Below are positions 33,547 through 42,593 of a DNA stretch of 64,000 nt, in pieces. Numbering within the stretch: position 1 is the stretch's first letter; each line of letters opens with the position of its first letter. The notes below the pieces were generated by a model. It did no database searches, had not been told where the DNA came from, and saw only the letters and a list, made by a program, of their open reading frames with translations. The DNA is from Orrella daihaiensis (lineage in GTDB: Bacteria; Pseudomonadota; Gammaproteobacteria; Burkholderiales; Burkholderiaceae_B): the NCBI RefSeq assembly GCF_022811525.1, contig NZ_CP063982.1:1426001-1490000 (forward strand), read 5' to 3'. Position numbers and translations under genes: made by a program.

Positions 33547-34646
33547 GGCGTGGTCATTTCTTTGGTTAGGTCGCTAATGGGGTAGAACCCTTGGGTACGG
33601 TCGCCGAATTCATTTAGCTGCAATTGGCCAAGGCTCGTATGTAGCGGCTGCCCAGATAGCAAGTATTTCTTAACGCTGGCTGGTGTTTTGTGGCCAGCAG
33701 CCATGGCTTGTTCGAGTATTTCTAGTGCTTGTCTTATCATGATCGCCATGGCCATGGGCTGGTAGCCGAACCGCTGCGTGAATCGGTCCAGATAGTCTTT
33801 GATGGCAGGGTCTTTGGACTTGGCCGGAAAATTGCTGATAAGCACAATATTGCGCAACGCTGGTCCCGCGGTCTCAAACACAGTGTTTGATCTCGCCCAT
33901 GGTGTCAGCACGATGGGGGCATTGGGATGGTGGCGATGAAACAACTGCACGATATTGCCCATGCTAGCCTGGAAATCGCCCCCAAGTACATAAAGGGCGT
34001 CAAACGGCTTACCCATCTGCTCGTTTAGATTGTCGGGCTTGAAATCTTCGAACTGCAGTTTCGCGTGGGTGACTTGCCAGCGAGGGTTTGTCCCCAACTG
34101 TTTCAGAAAAAAACGCAGAGCGGGGTCGGTATAGGCAGCGTTTGAGCCATCTTGCAGAATAAGAAGATTCCTGCCCGGCAGCGTATTGATGTAGTCCGCA
34201 ATGGTCTGTTGTTCCAGTTCTGCGTCTGCGATGATTCGAATCATGAAGTCATCTTTGGCAGTCAGAGCGGGGCTGGTGGCCGAGGTGTTGATAATCAACG
34301 GGCCTGGGTTGGCAAACAAATGCGCGCTAGCGGTCAGTGTCGAAGACGGTTGAGTCGTGACGAAAAATTGTACGCCCTCATCTATGGCAGCCTCAAATCT
34401 CGGCGCGGATTGTGCAGGATTGAAGTTATAAAACATCTCCTTTAACTGCATCCGACTATCGGGGTTTTCCTCGAAATACAAGCGTGCGGCGTCCATGTCA
34501 CTCGGATCAAACACGCGCTCGCTCATCAGTGGTGCATCCACAGCAACCACAATTTTGCCAGGCGCCAGTACGGTGAAACCCCAATAACCGAGCATGACCA
34601 AGGCAAGGACAATCAGGGCGAGAGACAACCTACGCTGAGTTTGCAT
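33543..34646 (-). CDS. Periplasmic ligand-binding protein (Peripla_BP type I fold), likely sensor partner
   Basis: 367-residue protein with an uncleaved-looking N-terminal anchor (LSLALIVLALVMLGYWGFTVLAPG). A type I periplasmic-binding fold follows, as in branched-chain amino-acid binding proteins: AARLYFEENPDSRMQLKEMFYNFNPAQ, PLIINTSATSPALTAKDDFMIRII, and RFTQRFGYQPMAMAIMIRQALEILEQAM. No ABC permease or ATPase genes are near. Transport is therefore unlikely, and delivery of a signal to the adjacent hybrid kinase is the better inference. The ligand is unknown. Confidence 0.8.
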   Translation of the reverse strand: MQTQRRLSLALIVLALVMLGYWGFTVLAPGKIVVAVDAPLMSERVFDPSDMDAARLYFEENPDSRMQLKEMFYNFNPAQSAPRFEAAIDEGVQFFVTTQPSSTLTASAHLFANPGPLIINTSATSPALTAKDDFMIRIIADAELEQQTIADYINTLPGRNLLILQDGSNAAYTDPALRFFLKQLGTNPRWQVTHAKLQFEDFKPDNLNEQMGKPFDALYVLGGDFQASMGNIVQLFHRHHPNAPIVLTPWARSNTVFETAGPALRNIVLISNFPAKSKDPAIKDYLDRFTQRFGYQPMAMAIMIRQALEILEQAMAAGHKTPASVKKYLLSGQPLHTSLGQLQLNEFGDRTQGFYPISDLTKEMTTP

Positions 34647-34863
34647 ACGAGTTCCTAAGCACCCTAATTGAGAATCACGTAAATGGGTGATTCAGTAAAG
34701 ACCAAGTCACTGATCGATTTCTTAGGCTGTAGGATATTGACATTTTGATGGTTCAAGCTATCACATAAAAATAGTAATCCTTGGGTCTTGTCTGCTTTTC
34801 CTCGCCAAACCAGCTTATGGCACAATCCCGGACTTGGTTTAATCGTACGTTGGGAACGTGTCT

Positions 34864-37227
34864 ATGTCTGAGGCTCAATTCACCGCCCGAAGCCCGCAGG
34901 AAATCGAGCAACGCCTGCAAATACAGCTAGGTACCGAGCTTGGGGTGCGCCCGCAACAGGTGGCAGCCACCATGCAGCTGATAGCCGAGGGGTCAACCGT
35001 GCCTTTTATTGCACGCTACCGCAAGGAGGCCACAGCTGGCTTGGATGACACCGTGTTGCGCCAGTTGGAGGTCAGGCTGCTGTATCTGCAGGAACTTGAA
35101 GCCCGGCGAGACGTCGTGATGGCCTCGGTGCACGAGCAGGGGAAATTGACTGAGCAGCTGCGTCAGGCCTTCGCTGAGGCAGATACCAAGCAACGCCTTG
35201 AAGATCTGTATGCCCCATTTAAGCCCAAGCGTCGCACGCGTGCACAGATTGCCCGTGAGGCGGGTCTGCAACCCTTGGCAGAGCAGTTGCTTGCCGATGC
35301 TGCCTGTGTGCCACAAGAGGCTGCCTTGGCCTATGTGGACGTTGACAAGGGCGTAGCGGATGTCAAAGCCGCGCTAGACGGCGCACGAGATATCCTGGCC
35401 GAGCAGTTTTCGGAAAGCGCGGATCTTGTGGCTAGCCTTCGATCAATGCTCATGCGTCAGGGTTTGATTTATGCCAAGGTGGTCGCCGGTAAAGAAGAAG
35501 AGGGTGCAAATTTTCGGGATTGGTTTGATTTCAGTGAGTCGATTAGCACGATTGCCTCACATCGGATGCTCGCCTTGTTGCGCGGCCGCCAACAGGGTGT
35601 GCTTGATTTGCGCATTGGCTTGTCCGAGGATCAAGAGGCTTTATTGCCACATCCTTGTAGCGAGCGAATCGCTGAGTTTATGGGGTTCGGTTCTCAAATT
35701 TTTGGCAGTCGGGCGAGTGCGCGTGAGCAATGGTTGGCAGAGGTCTGCCGCTGGTGCTGGCGTGTCAAGCTCTTGATGTTCTTTGAGATGGAAATAGTAG
35801 GTGTGCTCAGGGAGCGAGCCGAAACCCAAGCCATTGACGTTTTTGCCACAAATTTAAAGGATTTGTTGCTGTCTCCGCCAGCTGGACCCAAAGCAGTGAT
35901 CGGACTGGATCCAGGGATTCGAACCGGTGTCAAAGTGGCTGTGATAGACCGCACCGGCAAGGTGGTCGATACTACCACCATTTATCCATTTGAGCCTAGA
36001 CGTGATGTTGCGGGTAGTTTAAGAACGCTGGCTGACCTGATTAAACGTCACCAGGTGGAGCTTGCTGCCATAGGCAATGGTACGGCATCGCGCGAAACCG
36101 ACAAGTTAGTGGCGGGACTTTGCCAGGCGCACCCGGAGTTGAAGTTAACTCGAGTGACCGTTTCTGAGGCTGGGGCCTCGGTTTACTCCGCATCAGAAAC
36201 AGCTGCACTAGAGTTTCCGGATCTCGATGTCAGCCTGCGCGGCGCCGTATCAATTGCCAGGCGCCTACAAGATCCGCTGGCTGAGTTAGTGAAAATTGAG
36301 CCCAAATCTATCGGGGTGGGCCAATACCAGCATGACGTCAATCAACGTCAGCTTGCCACGACATTGACAGCGGTCGTCGAAGACTGCGTCAACGCAGTCG
36401 GTGTGGATGTCAACACCGCCTCAGCGGCTTTGTTGGCGCATGTCTCGGGGCTTAACAGCGGGTTAGCTAAAAATATTGTGAGCTACCGTGATGCTAATGG
36501 ACGCTTTCACTCTCGAGCTGATTTGATGGCAGTGCCACGCTTTGGCGAGAAAGCGTTTGAGCAAGCGGCAGGTTTTTTGCGGATTAATGGTGGTAACAAT
36601 CCGCTCGATGCGTCGGCAGTACACCCGGAGGCTTACCCCGTGGTGCAAAAAATCCTGGCTAAGGTGCAGGCCGATGTCAAAGCGGTCATGGGCAACCGTC
36701 AACTACTCAATGGCTTGTCGCCATCAGAGTTTATTGATGAGCGGTTTGGCTTGCCAACAGTCAAAGATATTTTTATCGAGCTCGAGAAGCCAGGGCGTGA
36801 CCCACGCCCTGAATTCAAGCCAGTAACGTTTGACGACAGCGTTCAAACCATGAACGACTTAAAGCCTGGGCAAGTGCTCGATGGCGTGGTCACCAATGTG
36901 GCTAACTTTGGGGCTTTTGTGGACATTGGTGTGCATCAAGATGGTTTGGTGCATATTTCGGCGCTCTCAAGTCAGTTCGTCAAAGATCCGCGCGATGTGG
37001 TTCGTGCCGGGCAGACGGTCAAGGTCAAGGTGCTTGAGGTGGATTTGGCGCGCAAGCGAATTGCATTGTCCATGCGGCTAGGTGATGAGCCTGGCAGCAG
37101 AACGAGTGCTGGCAATTCCTCATCCGTGAGATCCAATGCCCGCCCGAATGCTAGGGATGGCGCCAATCATAAAACTGCAGAGCCTGCCAATGCCATGGCA
37201 GCTGCATTTGCTAAGTTAAAGCGCTAA
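34864..37227 (+). CDS. tex: RNA-binding transcription accessory protein Tex
   Basis: 787-residue Tex/YhgF protein from ATG 34864, which has GGGA 8 bases upstream. A GTG at 34858 is an alternative. Domains in order: helical N-terminus (GVRPQQVAATMQLIAEGSTVPFIARYRKEAT), a YqgF/RNase H-like fold (KAVIGLDPGIRTGVKVAVID), helix-hairpin-helix repeats (LNSGLAKNIVSYRDANGRF), and a C-terminal S1 RNA-binding domain (GVVTNVANFGAFVDIGVHQDG). It is involved in transcription and RNA handling and is needed for toxin expression in Bordetella. It is divergent from the binding-protein gene and has its own terminator. Confidence 0.96.
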   Translation: MSEAQFTARSPQEIEQRLQIQLGTELGVRPQQVAATMQLIAEGSTVPFIARYRKEATAGLDDTVLRQLEVRLLYLQELEARRDVVMASVHEQGKLTEQLRQAFAEADTKQRLEDLYAPFKPKRRTRAQIAREAGLQPLAEQLLADAACVPQEAALAYVDVDKGVADVKAALDGARDILAEQFSESADLVASLRSMLMRQGLIYAKVVAGKEEEGANFRDWFDFSESISTIASHRMLALLRGRQQGVLDLRIGLSEDQEALLPHPCSERIAEFMGFGSQIFGSRASAREQWLAEVCRWCWRVKLLMFFEMEIVGVLRERAETQAIDVFATNLKDLLLSPPAGPKAVIGLDPGIRTGVKVAVIDRTGKVVDTTTIYPFEPRRDVAGSLRTLADLIKRHQVELAAIGNGTASRETDKLVAGLCQAHPELKLTRVTVSEAGASVYSASETAALEFPDLDVSLRGAVSIARRLQDPLAELVKIEPKSIGVGQYQHDVNQRQLATTLTAVVEDCVNAVGVDVNTASAALLAHVSGLNSGLAKNIVSYRDANGRFHSRADLMAVPRFGEKAFEQAAGFLRINGGNNPLDASAVHPEAYPVVQKILAKVQADVKAVMGNRQLLNGLSPSEFIDERFGLPTVKDIFIELEKPGRDPRPEFKPVTFDDSVQTMNDLKPGQVLDGVVTNVANFGAFVDIGVHQDGLVHISALSSQFVKDPRDVVRAGQTVKVKVLEVDLARKRIALSMRLGDEPGSRTSAGNSSSVRSNARPNARDGANHKTAEPANAMAAAFAKLKR

Positions 37228-37260
37228 AAGGGCTTCTTTAAAACTAAACTGCAAAAACAA

Positions 37261-37299
37261 AAAAATGCCTCGCAAATACAAGTTTGCGAGGCATTTTTT
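37261..37299. terminator. Bidirectional terminator between tex and argG
   Basis: Perfect 16-bp stem (AAAAATGCCTCGCAAA with its complement) and a 6-nt loop. An A-run on the left and T-run on the right give a U-tract on both strands. It serves tex (plus) and argG (minus). Confidence 0.92.
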
Positions 37300-37331
37300 G
37301 CCTGGTTTTAGGCCAATTTTTGGCTTAGACG

Positions 37332-38552
37332 TTACTGGCGCCCCTTTTTGGCCTCGATTCGCATACGAAGCGCATTGAGCTTGATAAAGCCTGCGGCATC
37401 AGCCTGATTGTAGGCGCCGCCATCATCGTCAAACGTTGCAATGGTCTGATCAAACAGCGTGTCGGCGGAGTCTCGGCCGACCGTGTAGACGTTTCCTTTG
37501 TAGAGTTTGAGTCTGACTGTACCATTGACATGTTGTTGTGTATGGTCAATCAAGACTTGCATGGCACGGCGCTCAGGCGACCACCAGTAGCCGTTGTAGA
37601 TCAGCGATGCATAGCGCGGCATCAGGTCATCTTTTAAGTGTGCGACTTCACGGTCAAGCGTGATCGATTCGATGGCTCTGTGCGCTTTGAGCAAAATCGT
37701 ACCGCCCGGGGTTTCGTAGCAACCCCGTGATTTCATGCCGACGTAGCGGTTTTCTACCAAATCAAGGCGCCCGATGCCATGTCTGCCGCCGATTTCGTTC
37801 AGACGCGCCAGCAAAGCAGCCGGCGTCAGCTTCTGGCCATCGATGCTCACTGGGTCGCCTTTGACGAATTCGATCTCGAGGTATTGAGCTTGGTCGGGCG
37901 CATCCTCAGGCGATACGGTCCAACGCCACATCGATTCCTCAGCCTCGGCATTCGGGTCTTCTAGGTGACGGCCCTCATAGCTGATGTGCAGCAGGTTGGC
38001 ATCCATGGAATAGGGTGCGCCACCTTGCTTGTGTTTCATGTCAACCGGGATGCCGGCAGCCTCCGCGTAAGCCAGCAGCTTTTGGCGCGAGAGCAGATCC
38101 CATTCACGCCAGGGTGAAATGACCTTGATCCCTGGCTCTAGCGCGTAGTAGCCAAGTTCGAATCGAACTTGATCATTACCCTTGCCGGTGGCGCCGTGAG
38201 AAACCGTGTCTGCACCGACCTGGCGAGCTATTTCGATCTGACGTTTTGCGATGAGTGGGCGTGCGATCGAGGTGCCTAGCAGGTACTCACCTTCATAAAT
38301 GGTGTTGCAGCGAAACATCGGGAACACAAAATCACGAACAAACTCCTCGCGCAAGTCATCGATAAAGATGTGCTCAGGTTTGATACCAAACTGCAAGGCC
38401 TTGGCACGGGCTGGCTCAAGCTCTTCACCTTGACCTATATCAGCTGTGAAGGTCACGACCTCGCATTGATAAGTGTCTTGCAGCCATTTGAGAATGACCG
38501 ATGTATCAAGCCCGCCGGAATAGGCCAGCACTACTTTATTGACGTTGCTCAT
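37332..38552 (-). CDS. argG: Argininosuccinate synthase
   Basis: Joins citrulline and aspartate with ATP to form argininosuccinate, the penultimate step to arginine. The 406-residue protein has the PP-loop VVLAYSGGLDTSVILKWL, the citrulline and aspartate sites in SHGATGKGNDQVRFEL, and the C-terminal FDQTIATFDDDGGAYNQADAAGFIKL. It is downstream of argF on the same strand with a 141-bp gap, so it may have its own promoter. Confidence 0.97.
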   Translation of the reverse strand: MSNVNKVVLAYSGGLDTSVILKWLQDTYQCEVVTFTADIGQGEELEPARAKALQFGIKPEHIFIDDLREEFVRDFVFPMFRCNTIYEGEYLLGTSIARPLIAKRQIEIARQVGADTVSHGATGKGNDQVRFELGYYALEPGIKVISPWREWDLLSRQKLLAYAEAAGIPVDMKHKQGGAPYSMDANLLHISYEGRHLEDPNAEAEESMWRWTVSPEDAPDQAQYLEIEFVKGDPVSIDGQKLTPAALLARLNEIGGRHGIGRLDLVENRYVGMKSRGCYETPGGTILLKAHRAIESITLDREVAHLKDDLMPRYASLIYNGYWWSPERRAMQVLIDHTQQHVNGTVRLKLYKGNVYTVGRDSADTLFDQTIATFDDDGGAYNQADAAGFIKLNALRMRIEAKKGRQ

Positions 38553-38693
38553 GAGTTGCCTTTTAAAAATACATTACACACGATCTAGTTGATGCGCCAG
38601 ACCTGGTGCGTCTTTGCCTGAATGACGCGTATTTTAACGCTTGCGTTATGGCAATGGCGATCCTGCCTTATGATCTTGCGCGCAATGACCGGT

Positions 38694-39638
38694 TTACTGT
38701 ATCTGCCCTAGCAGCAAGAACTCCATCAAGGCCTTTTGGGCATGTAGCCGGTTTTCTGCTTCATCCCACACGACGCTTTGAGGACCATCGATGACTTCAG
38801 CAGTGACCTCTTCGCCACGATGCGCTGGCAGGCAGTGCATGAACAAGGCATCAGGTTTGGCTTTGGCCATCATGGTCGAATCTACACACCAATTGGCAAA
38901 TGCGCGCTTGCGGGCTTCGTTCTCAGTTTCGTAACCCATGCTGGTCCACACATCGGTAGTGATGAGATCAGCACCTTGGCATGCGTCATGCGGATTTTGA
39001 AAGGACTGGTAAACAGCAGGATCCACACCGGCTAATCGATGACTCTCAAGTTGGTAGCCTTCTGGTGCACTGAAGTTAAGCTTAAAGCCAAGGCGTTCAG
39101 CTGCCTGAATCCAGGTGTAAGCCATGTTGTTGGCATCTCCAATCCATGCCACGACCTTGCCCTGAATGGTTTGCCGATGCTCCATGTAAGTAAATACATC
39201 TGCCAGAATCTGACAAGGATGGTACTCATTGGTCAGCCCATTGATCACCGGAACCCGGGAGTATTCAGAAAAGCGTTCAATCCGACTTTGCTCAAATGTA
39301 CGAATCATCACCAAATCGACCATGCGCGAGACCACCCGAGCGGTATCTTCAATCGGCTCGGAGCGTCCAAGTTGCGAATCGTTGGTGGTCAGGTGAATGA
39401 CAGCGCCTCCCATTTGGTACATGCCCGCCTCAAATGAAACACGCGTTCTGGTGCTAGCCTTCTCGAACACCATGGCTAGTGTGCGATCGTTGAGTGGCTG
39501 GTAGGGCTCGTAGCGCTTGAACTTGTCCTTGATGATACGGGCACGTTCAAGCACATACAAAAGCTCTTGGCCGGTGAGGTCTGTCAGCTGCAGGAAGTGG
39601 CGCAGCGGTTGGCTAGTGGTTGAAGATTTCGCGGTCAT
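38694..39638 (-). CDS. argF: Ornithine carbamoyltransferase
   Basis: Transfers the carbamoyl group to ornithine to make citrulline. The 314-residue protein has the carbamoyl-phosphate loop FEKASTRTRVSFE, the motif EYHPCQILADVFT, and the ornithine-site HCLPAHRGEEV. It follows argD by 31 bp, making an argDF unit, with argG behind. Confidence 0.97.
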   Translation of the reverse strand: MTAKSSTTSQPLRHFLQLTDLTGQELLYVLERARIIKDKFKRYEPYQPLNDRTLAMVFEKASTRTRVSFEAGMYQMGGAVIHLTTNDSQLGRSEPIEDTARVVSRMVDLVMIRTFEQSRIERFSEYSRVPVINGLTNEYHPCQILADVFTYMEHRQTIQGKVVAWIGDANNMAYTWIQAAERLGFKLNFSAPEGYQLESHRLAGVDPAVYQSFQNPHDACQGADLITTDVWTSMGYETENEARKRAFANWCVDSTMMAKAKPDALFMHCLPAHRGEEVTAEVIDGPQSVVWDEAENRLHAQKALMEFLLLGQIQ

Positions 39639-39669
39639 GAACGATATCCGATAGCTTGAGGAGCCAGTT

Positions 39670-40848
39670 TTACTGGCTACTTAGAAATGTCTTGATGAGC
39701 TTGATGACGTCATCTACAAGTTCGTTTGCTTCTTGCTCGCTGATAATCAGAGGTGGCAATAGCCGTACAACTTTGTCGCGCGTCACATTGATCAATAATC
39801 CGGCCTCTAGTGCTTGACGCACCAGATCGGCGCATGGACGATTCAATTCGATGCCGATCATCAGTCCGCGCCCCCGAACCTCAGTGACGCCTGGCAGACC
39901 GTCCAGCCCAGCTTGTAAGCGCGCAAGCATGGCATCACCGACCTTGTGAGCATGTTCCAGAAGATTGTCCTGCTCCAAGGTGTCTAGTACGGCCAAAGCA
40001 GCAGCACACACAAGCGGTCCACCCCCAAACGTTGTCCCGTGATGCCCCGGTTTAAGGATGCCAGCTGCCGGTCCGCGAGCTGCAACCGCGCCAATTGGGA
40101 CACCACCCCCTAGGCCTTTAGCCAGCGTGATGACATCGGGCAAGATCTCAGCCCATTGGTGCGCCAGCCATTTGCCAGTGCGGCCGATTCCAGACTGCAC
40201 TTCGTCAATCATGAGTAGCCAACCGCGTTCATCGCACAGTTTGCGTAATGCCTTGAGATAGCTCAAATCGGAAGGCCGAATGCCGCCTTCACCTTGCAAC
40301 ACTTCAATGAGTACGGCCACGACCTCTGGGCACTGCGCAGCAGCCTCGGTGATGGCATCGAGTTTGTTGTAGGTGACCTGCACAAAACCGGCAGGTAATG
40401 GCTCAAATCCCTGGCGAGCTTTTTCGCTGCCGGTGGCCGCCAATGTGCCGAGCGTGCGCCCGTGCCAGGAGGAGTCCATCGTGATGATGGTGGGTACTTG
40501 AATGCCCTTTAAATGACCATACAGGCGTGCGAGCTTGATCGCACCCTCATTGGCTTCGGCGCCACTGTTGGCAAAGAATACCTCGGACATGCCTGAAATC
40601 GCTGTAATGCGCTGAGCCAATTGCTCTTGGAGCGGCACTTCGTAGATATTTGAAGTGTGGATCACTTTGGCGGCTTGCTCAGAAATCGCTTTCACAAGTG
40701 CAGGGTGTGCATGCCCGAGGCAAGAGACACCGATGCCAGATAGGCCATCCAAATATCGCTTTCCCTCGGTATCCCAGAGCCAGACACCTTGCCCGTGCGT
40801 GAAAGCCACTGGCAAACGACCGTAAATTGGAGACAGGGCAGAGCGCAT
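39670..40848 (-). CDS. argD: Acetylornithine aminotransferase
   Basis: PLP-dependent class III transaminase of arginine synthesis. I place the start at ATG 40848 (MRSALSPIYGRLPVAFTHGQG), which has a purine-rich GAAGAGAA ribosome site and matches the family N-terminus, giving 392 residues. An upstream ATG at 40893 adds 15 unrelated residues. Visible motifs are EVFFANSGAEANEGAIKLAR, LMIDEVQSGIGRTG and the PLP lysine in ITLAKGLGGGVPIGA. It leads argDF and is divergent from the DUF3579 gene. Confidence 0.95.
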   Translation of the reverse strand: MRSALSPIYGRLPVAFTHGQGVWLWDTEGKRYLDGLSGIGVSCLGHAHPALVKAISEQAAKVIHTSNIYEVPLQEQLAQRITAISGMSEVFFANSGAEANEGAIKLARLYGHLKGIQVPTIITMDSSWHGRTLGTLAATGSEKARQGFEPLPAGFVQVTYNKLDAITEAAAQCPEVVAVLIEVLQGEGGIRPSDLSYLKALRKLCDERGWLLMIDEVQSGIGRTGKWLAHQWAEILPDVITLAKGLGGGVPIGAVAARGPAAGILKPGHHGTTFGGGPLVCAAALAVLDTLEQDNLLEHAHKVGDAMLARLQAGLDGLPGVTEVRGRGLMIGIELNRPCADLVRQALEAGLLINVTRDKVVRLLPPLIISEQEANELVDDVIKLIKTFLSSQ

Positions 40849-41000
40849 GGTGTTCTCTTCCAGAAAAAGTAGAGTTTCAGGTGTGCACGCCAATGTCGAT
40901 AAGCATGCAAGGATTGGTAAACCCTAATCATATACAATCGCAACCAAGCCTGTGCGAGTCGCCTTGTGTAACAAGCGTGGCTCACCATCGAGATGCCTGA

Positions 41001-41330
41001 ATGAGTAATTCCCCGATTTATTTTGTGATTCTGGGCCAGACCCTTCAGGGCGAGCGGTTTCGCCCGAGCGACTGGGCAGAAAGGCTAGCCGGCGTCATGG
41101 CGCCGTATCGCCCCCCCGGATCAGTAGGCGGGCACCTGACTTACTCACCGTATGTGATTCCACGCGTGATTCAAGGCATTAAATGTGTGGTGATTGACGA
41201 GCGTTTGCGTGACATCGAGCCCTTGGCCTGGAAGTTCGTACACGACTTTGCGCTCGACAATCATCTACAGACCATTGAAAGCACTCAGGATGTGGCCACG
41301 GGTGTCAGCAATGCTTTGCCAGAGAAATAG
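41001..41330 (+). CDS. DUF3579 domain protein
   Basis: 109-residue small soluble protein of a family found mainly in betaproteobacteria, with the recognisable stretch FRPSDWAERLAGVMAPYRP followed by YSPYVIPRVIQGIKCVVIDERLRDIEPLAWKFVHDFALDNHL. The function is unknown. It is divergent from argD across about 150 bp, the common location for this family next to arginine genes. Its last 46 bases overlap the 3' end of the convergent dehydrogenase gene. Confidence 0.85.
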   Translation: MSNSPIYFVILGQTLQGERFRPSDWAERLAGVMAPYRPPGSVGGHLTYSPYVIPRVIQGIKCVVIDERLRDIEPLAWKFVHDFALDNHLQTIESTQDVATGVSNALPEK

Positions 41331-42241
41331 GCTTGCAAGTTGTTCATAACGACTTCAAACATGGCTTGACGGGTCTCGGTTGTGGCACTACCCACATGTG
41401 GCATTAACACTACATTCTCAAGCTGTTTGAGGGCGTCGGGCACCTTGGGTTCGTTTTCAAATACATCTAGTCCAGCCCCGCCAAGTTCACCGTTCATCAA
41501 CAGTTCGACCATAGCGGTTTCGTCGATGACAGGGCCACGCGCAATATTGATGATGTAGCCTTTGGGGCCGAGGGCTTTTAATACGTCCCGGCTGACGAGT
41601 TTACGGGTCGAGGCGCCACCGACCGTTGCTACCACCAAGAAATCTGACCACTGAGCCAGATCTACCAGATTTTGCATATAGGTATATGGCACATCAGTAC
41701 GGGCGTTGCGGTTGTGATAAGCAATTTGCATATCAAATCCTATGCCACGTTTTGCGATGGCCATGCCGATTCGGCCGAGACCGACGATACCGAGTCTTTT
41801 ACCGCTAACACGCGTGCCCAAGGCAAGCGTGCCGTCTTTGTTTTCCCAGCGGTTAGCACGCACGAACTGGTCACCTTGCGGGATGTGACGTGCCACAGCA
41901 ATCATAAGTCCCCAGGCTTCATCAGCCACACAGTCATTCAGCACGTCTGGTGTATTGGTAACGGAGACACCGCGCTTGGCCGCCGCTTCAATATCGATCG
42001 TGTCATATCCCACACCCCAGTTGCAAATGAGTTTGAGGTTGGGTAGCATCTCGATGACTTCAGCTGTACAGCCGTGCACCGCCGACGTGACAACGACCTG
42101 AACATCGGCGGCTTGGCGTAATGCTTGATCCCGATCAGCAGCTTGCCATAACGGCAGGACGTCGAAATGTTCGCGTAAGGCGTTATCAGCGCCGGGCGAT
42201 CCACCTAGTGAACCGATCTGGACGATTTTGGGTTTGCTCAT
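41285..42241 (-). CDS. D-2-hydroxyacid dehydrogenase (glyoxylate/hydroxypyruvate reductase type)
   Basis: 318-residue NAD(P)-dependent dehydrogenase. The N-terminal substrate domain is followed by the Rossmann motif GIVGLGRIGMAIAKR. The catalytic Arg lies in NIARGPVIDE, the Glu in FENEPKVPDAL and the His in LMPHVGSATTETRQAM. It probably reduces glyoxylate, hydroxypyruvate or a related 2-oxoacid. The glycolate oxidase genes at the window start act on the reverse product but are 40 kb away. The overlap with DUF3579 is tail-to-tail. Confidence 0.9.
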   Translation of the reverse strand: MSKPKIVQIGSLGGSPGADNALREHFDVLPLWQAADRDQALRQAADVQVVVTSAVHGCTAEVIEMLPNLKLICNWGVGYDTIDIEAAAKRGVSVTNTPDVLNDCVADEAWGLMIAVARHIPQGDQFVRANRWENKDGTLALGTRVSGKRLGIVGLGRIGMAIAKRGIGFDMQIAYHNRNARTDVPYTYMQNLVDLAQWSDFLVVATVGGASTRKLVSRDVLKALGPKGYIINIARGPVIDETAMVELLMNGELGGAGLDVFENEPKVPDALKQLENVVLMPHVGSATTETRQAMFEVVMNNLQAYFSGKALLTPVATS

Positions 42242-42382
42242 ACAAATGTCTCAATTAGAAATTGTGTTCAGTCAGGAGCATACTAGGCGTATGCGGGCTC
42301 AAGCACAACCGTGTTTGCGATAGCGTGGGTGATTGACGTTTGGCGAGCAACTCTACTAGCAGCTCATTCGGGTGATCAATAG

Positions 42383-42418
42383 GCGAGTGCACAACTCTGG
42401 GCGAGTGCACAACTCTGG
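42383..42418. repeat. Exact 18-bp tandem duplication
   Basis: Two head-to-tail copies of gcgagtgcacaactctgg with no spacer. The following bases (atttgtgcag, gctgtgcaaac) contain further TGTGCA-like words. It is too short and too few to be a CRISPR array and may be a slippage product. Confidence 0.8.
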
Positions 42419-42487
42419 ATTTGTGCAGATGTTTGGATCTGCAGCTGTGCAAACGAAAATTGGGCCAGCTAAGCGTGGACCAAAGCA

Positions 42488-42512
42488 ATCGCCTGACAAA
42501 ATGTCAGGCGAT
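42488..42512. repeat. Inverted repeat, 11-bp stem
   Basis: ATCGCCTGACA and TGTCAGGCGAT around AAA. No T-run on either side, so not a classical terminator. It may still mark the end of the rpsT transcript. Confidence 0.5.
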
Positions 42513-42557
42513 CGATACTAAACAGAGGAAGAGGCCCGCAGGGAAATCTTTCGGGCA

Positions 42558-42584
42558 AAACCGCTAGGCTAAACCGAGCGGTTT
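42558..42584 (-). terminator. Possible terminator of rpsT
   Basis: AAACCGCT pairs with AGCGGTTT over an 11-nt loop, about 10 bases past the rpsT stop on the minus strand. There is no real U-tract after it, so confidence is low. Confidence 0.35.
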
Positions 42585-42593
42585 GGTGAGCGC

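Larger units (their letters stand above)
42242..42593. other. 352-bp intergenic region between 2-hydroxyacid dehydrogenase and rpsT
   Basis: No gene supported. It holds an 18-bp tandem duplication (42383-42418), an 11-bp-stem hairpin (42488-42512) and an 8-bp-stem hairpin just past rpsT (42558-42584). The promoter of the minus-strand dehydrogenase gene should lie here, but I cannot point to it. Confidence 0.6.

Noticed and set aside
42383..42418. CRISPR-like repeat
   Set aside because: Two adjacent 18-bp copies without spacers and no cas genes.
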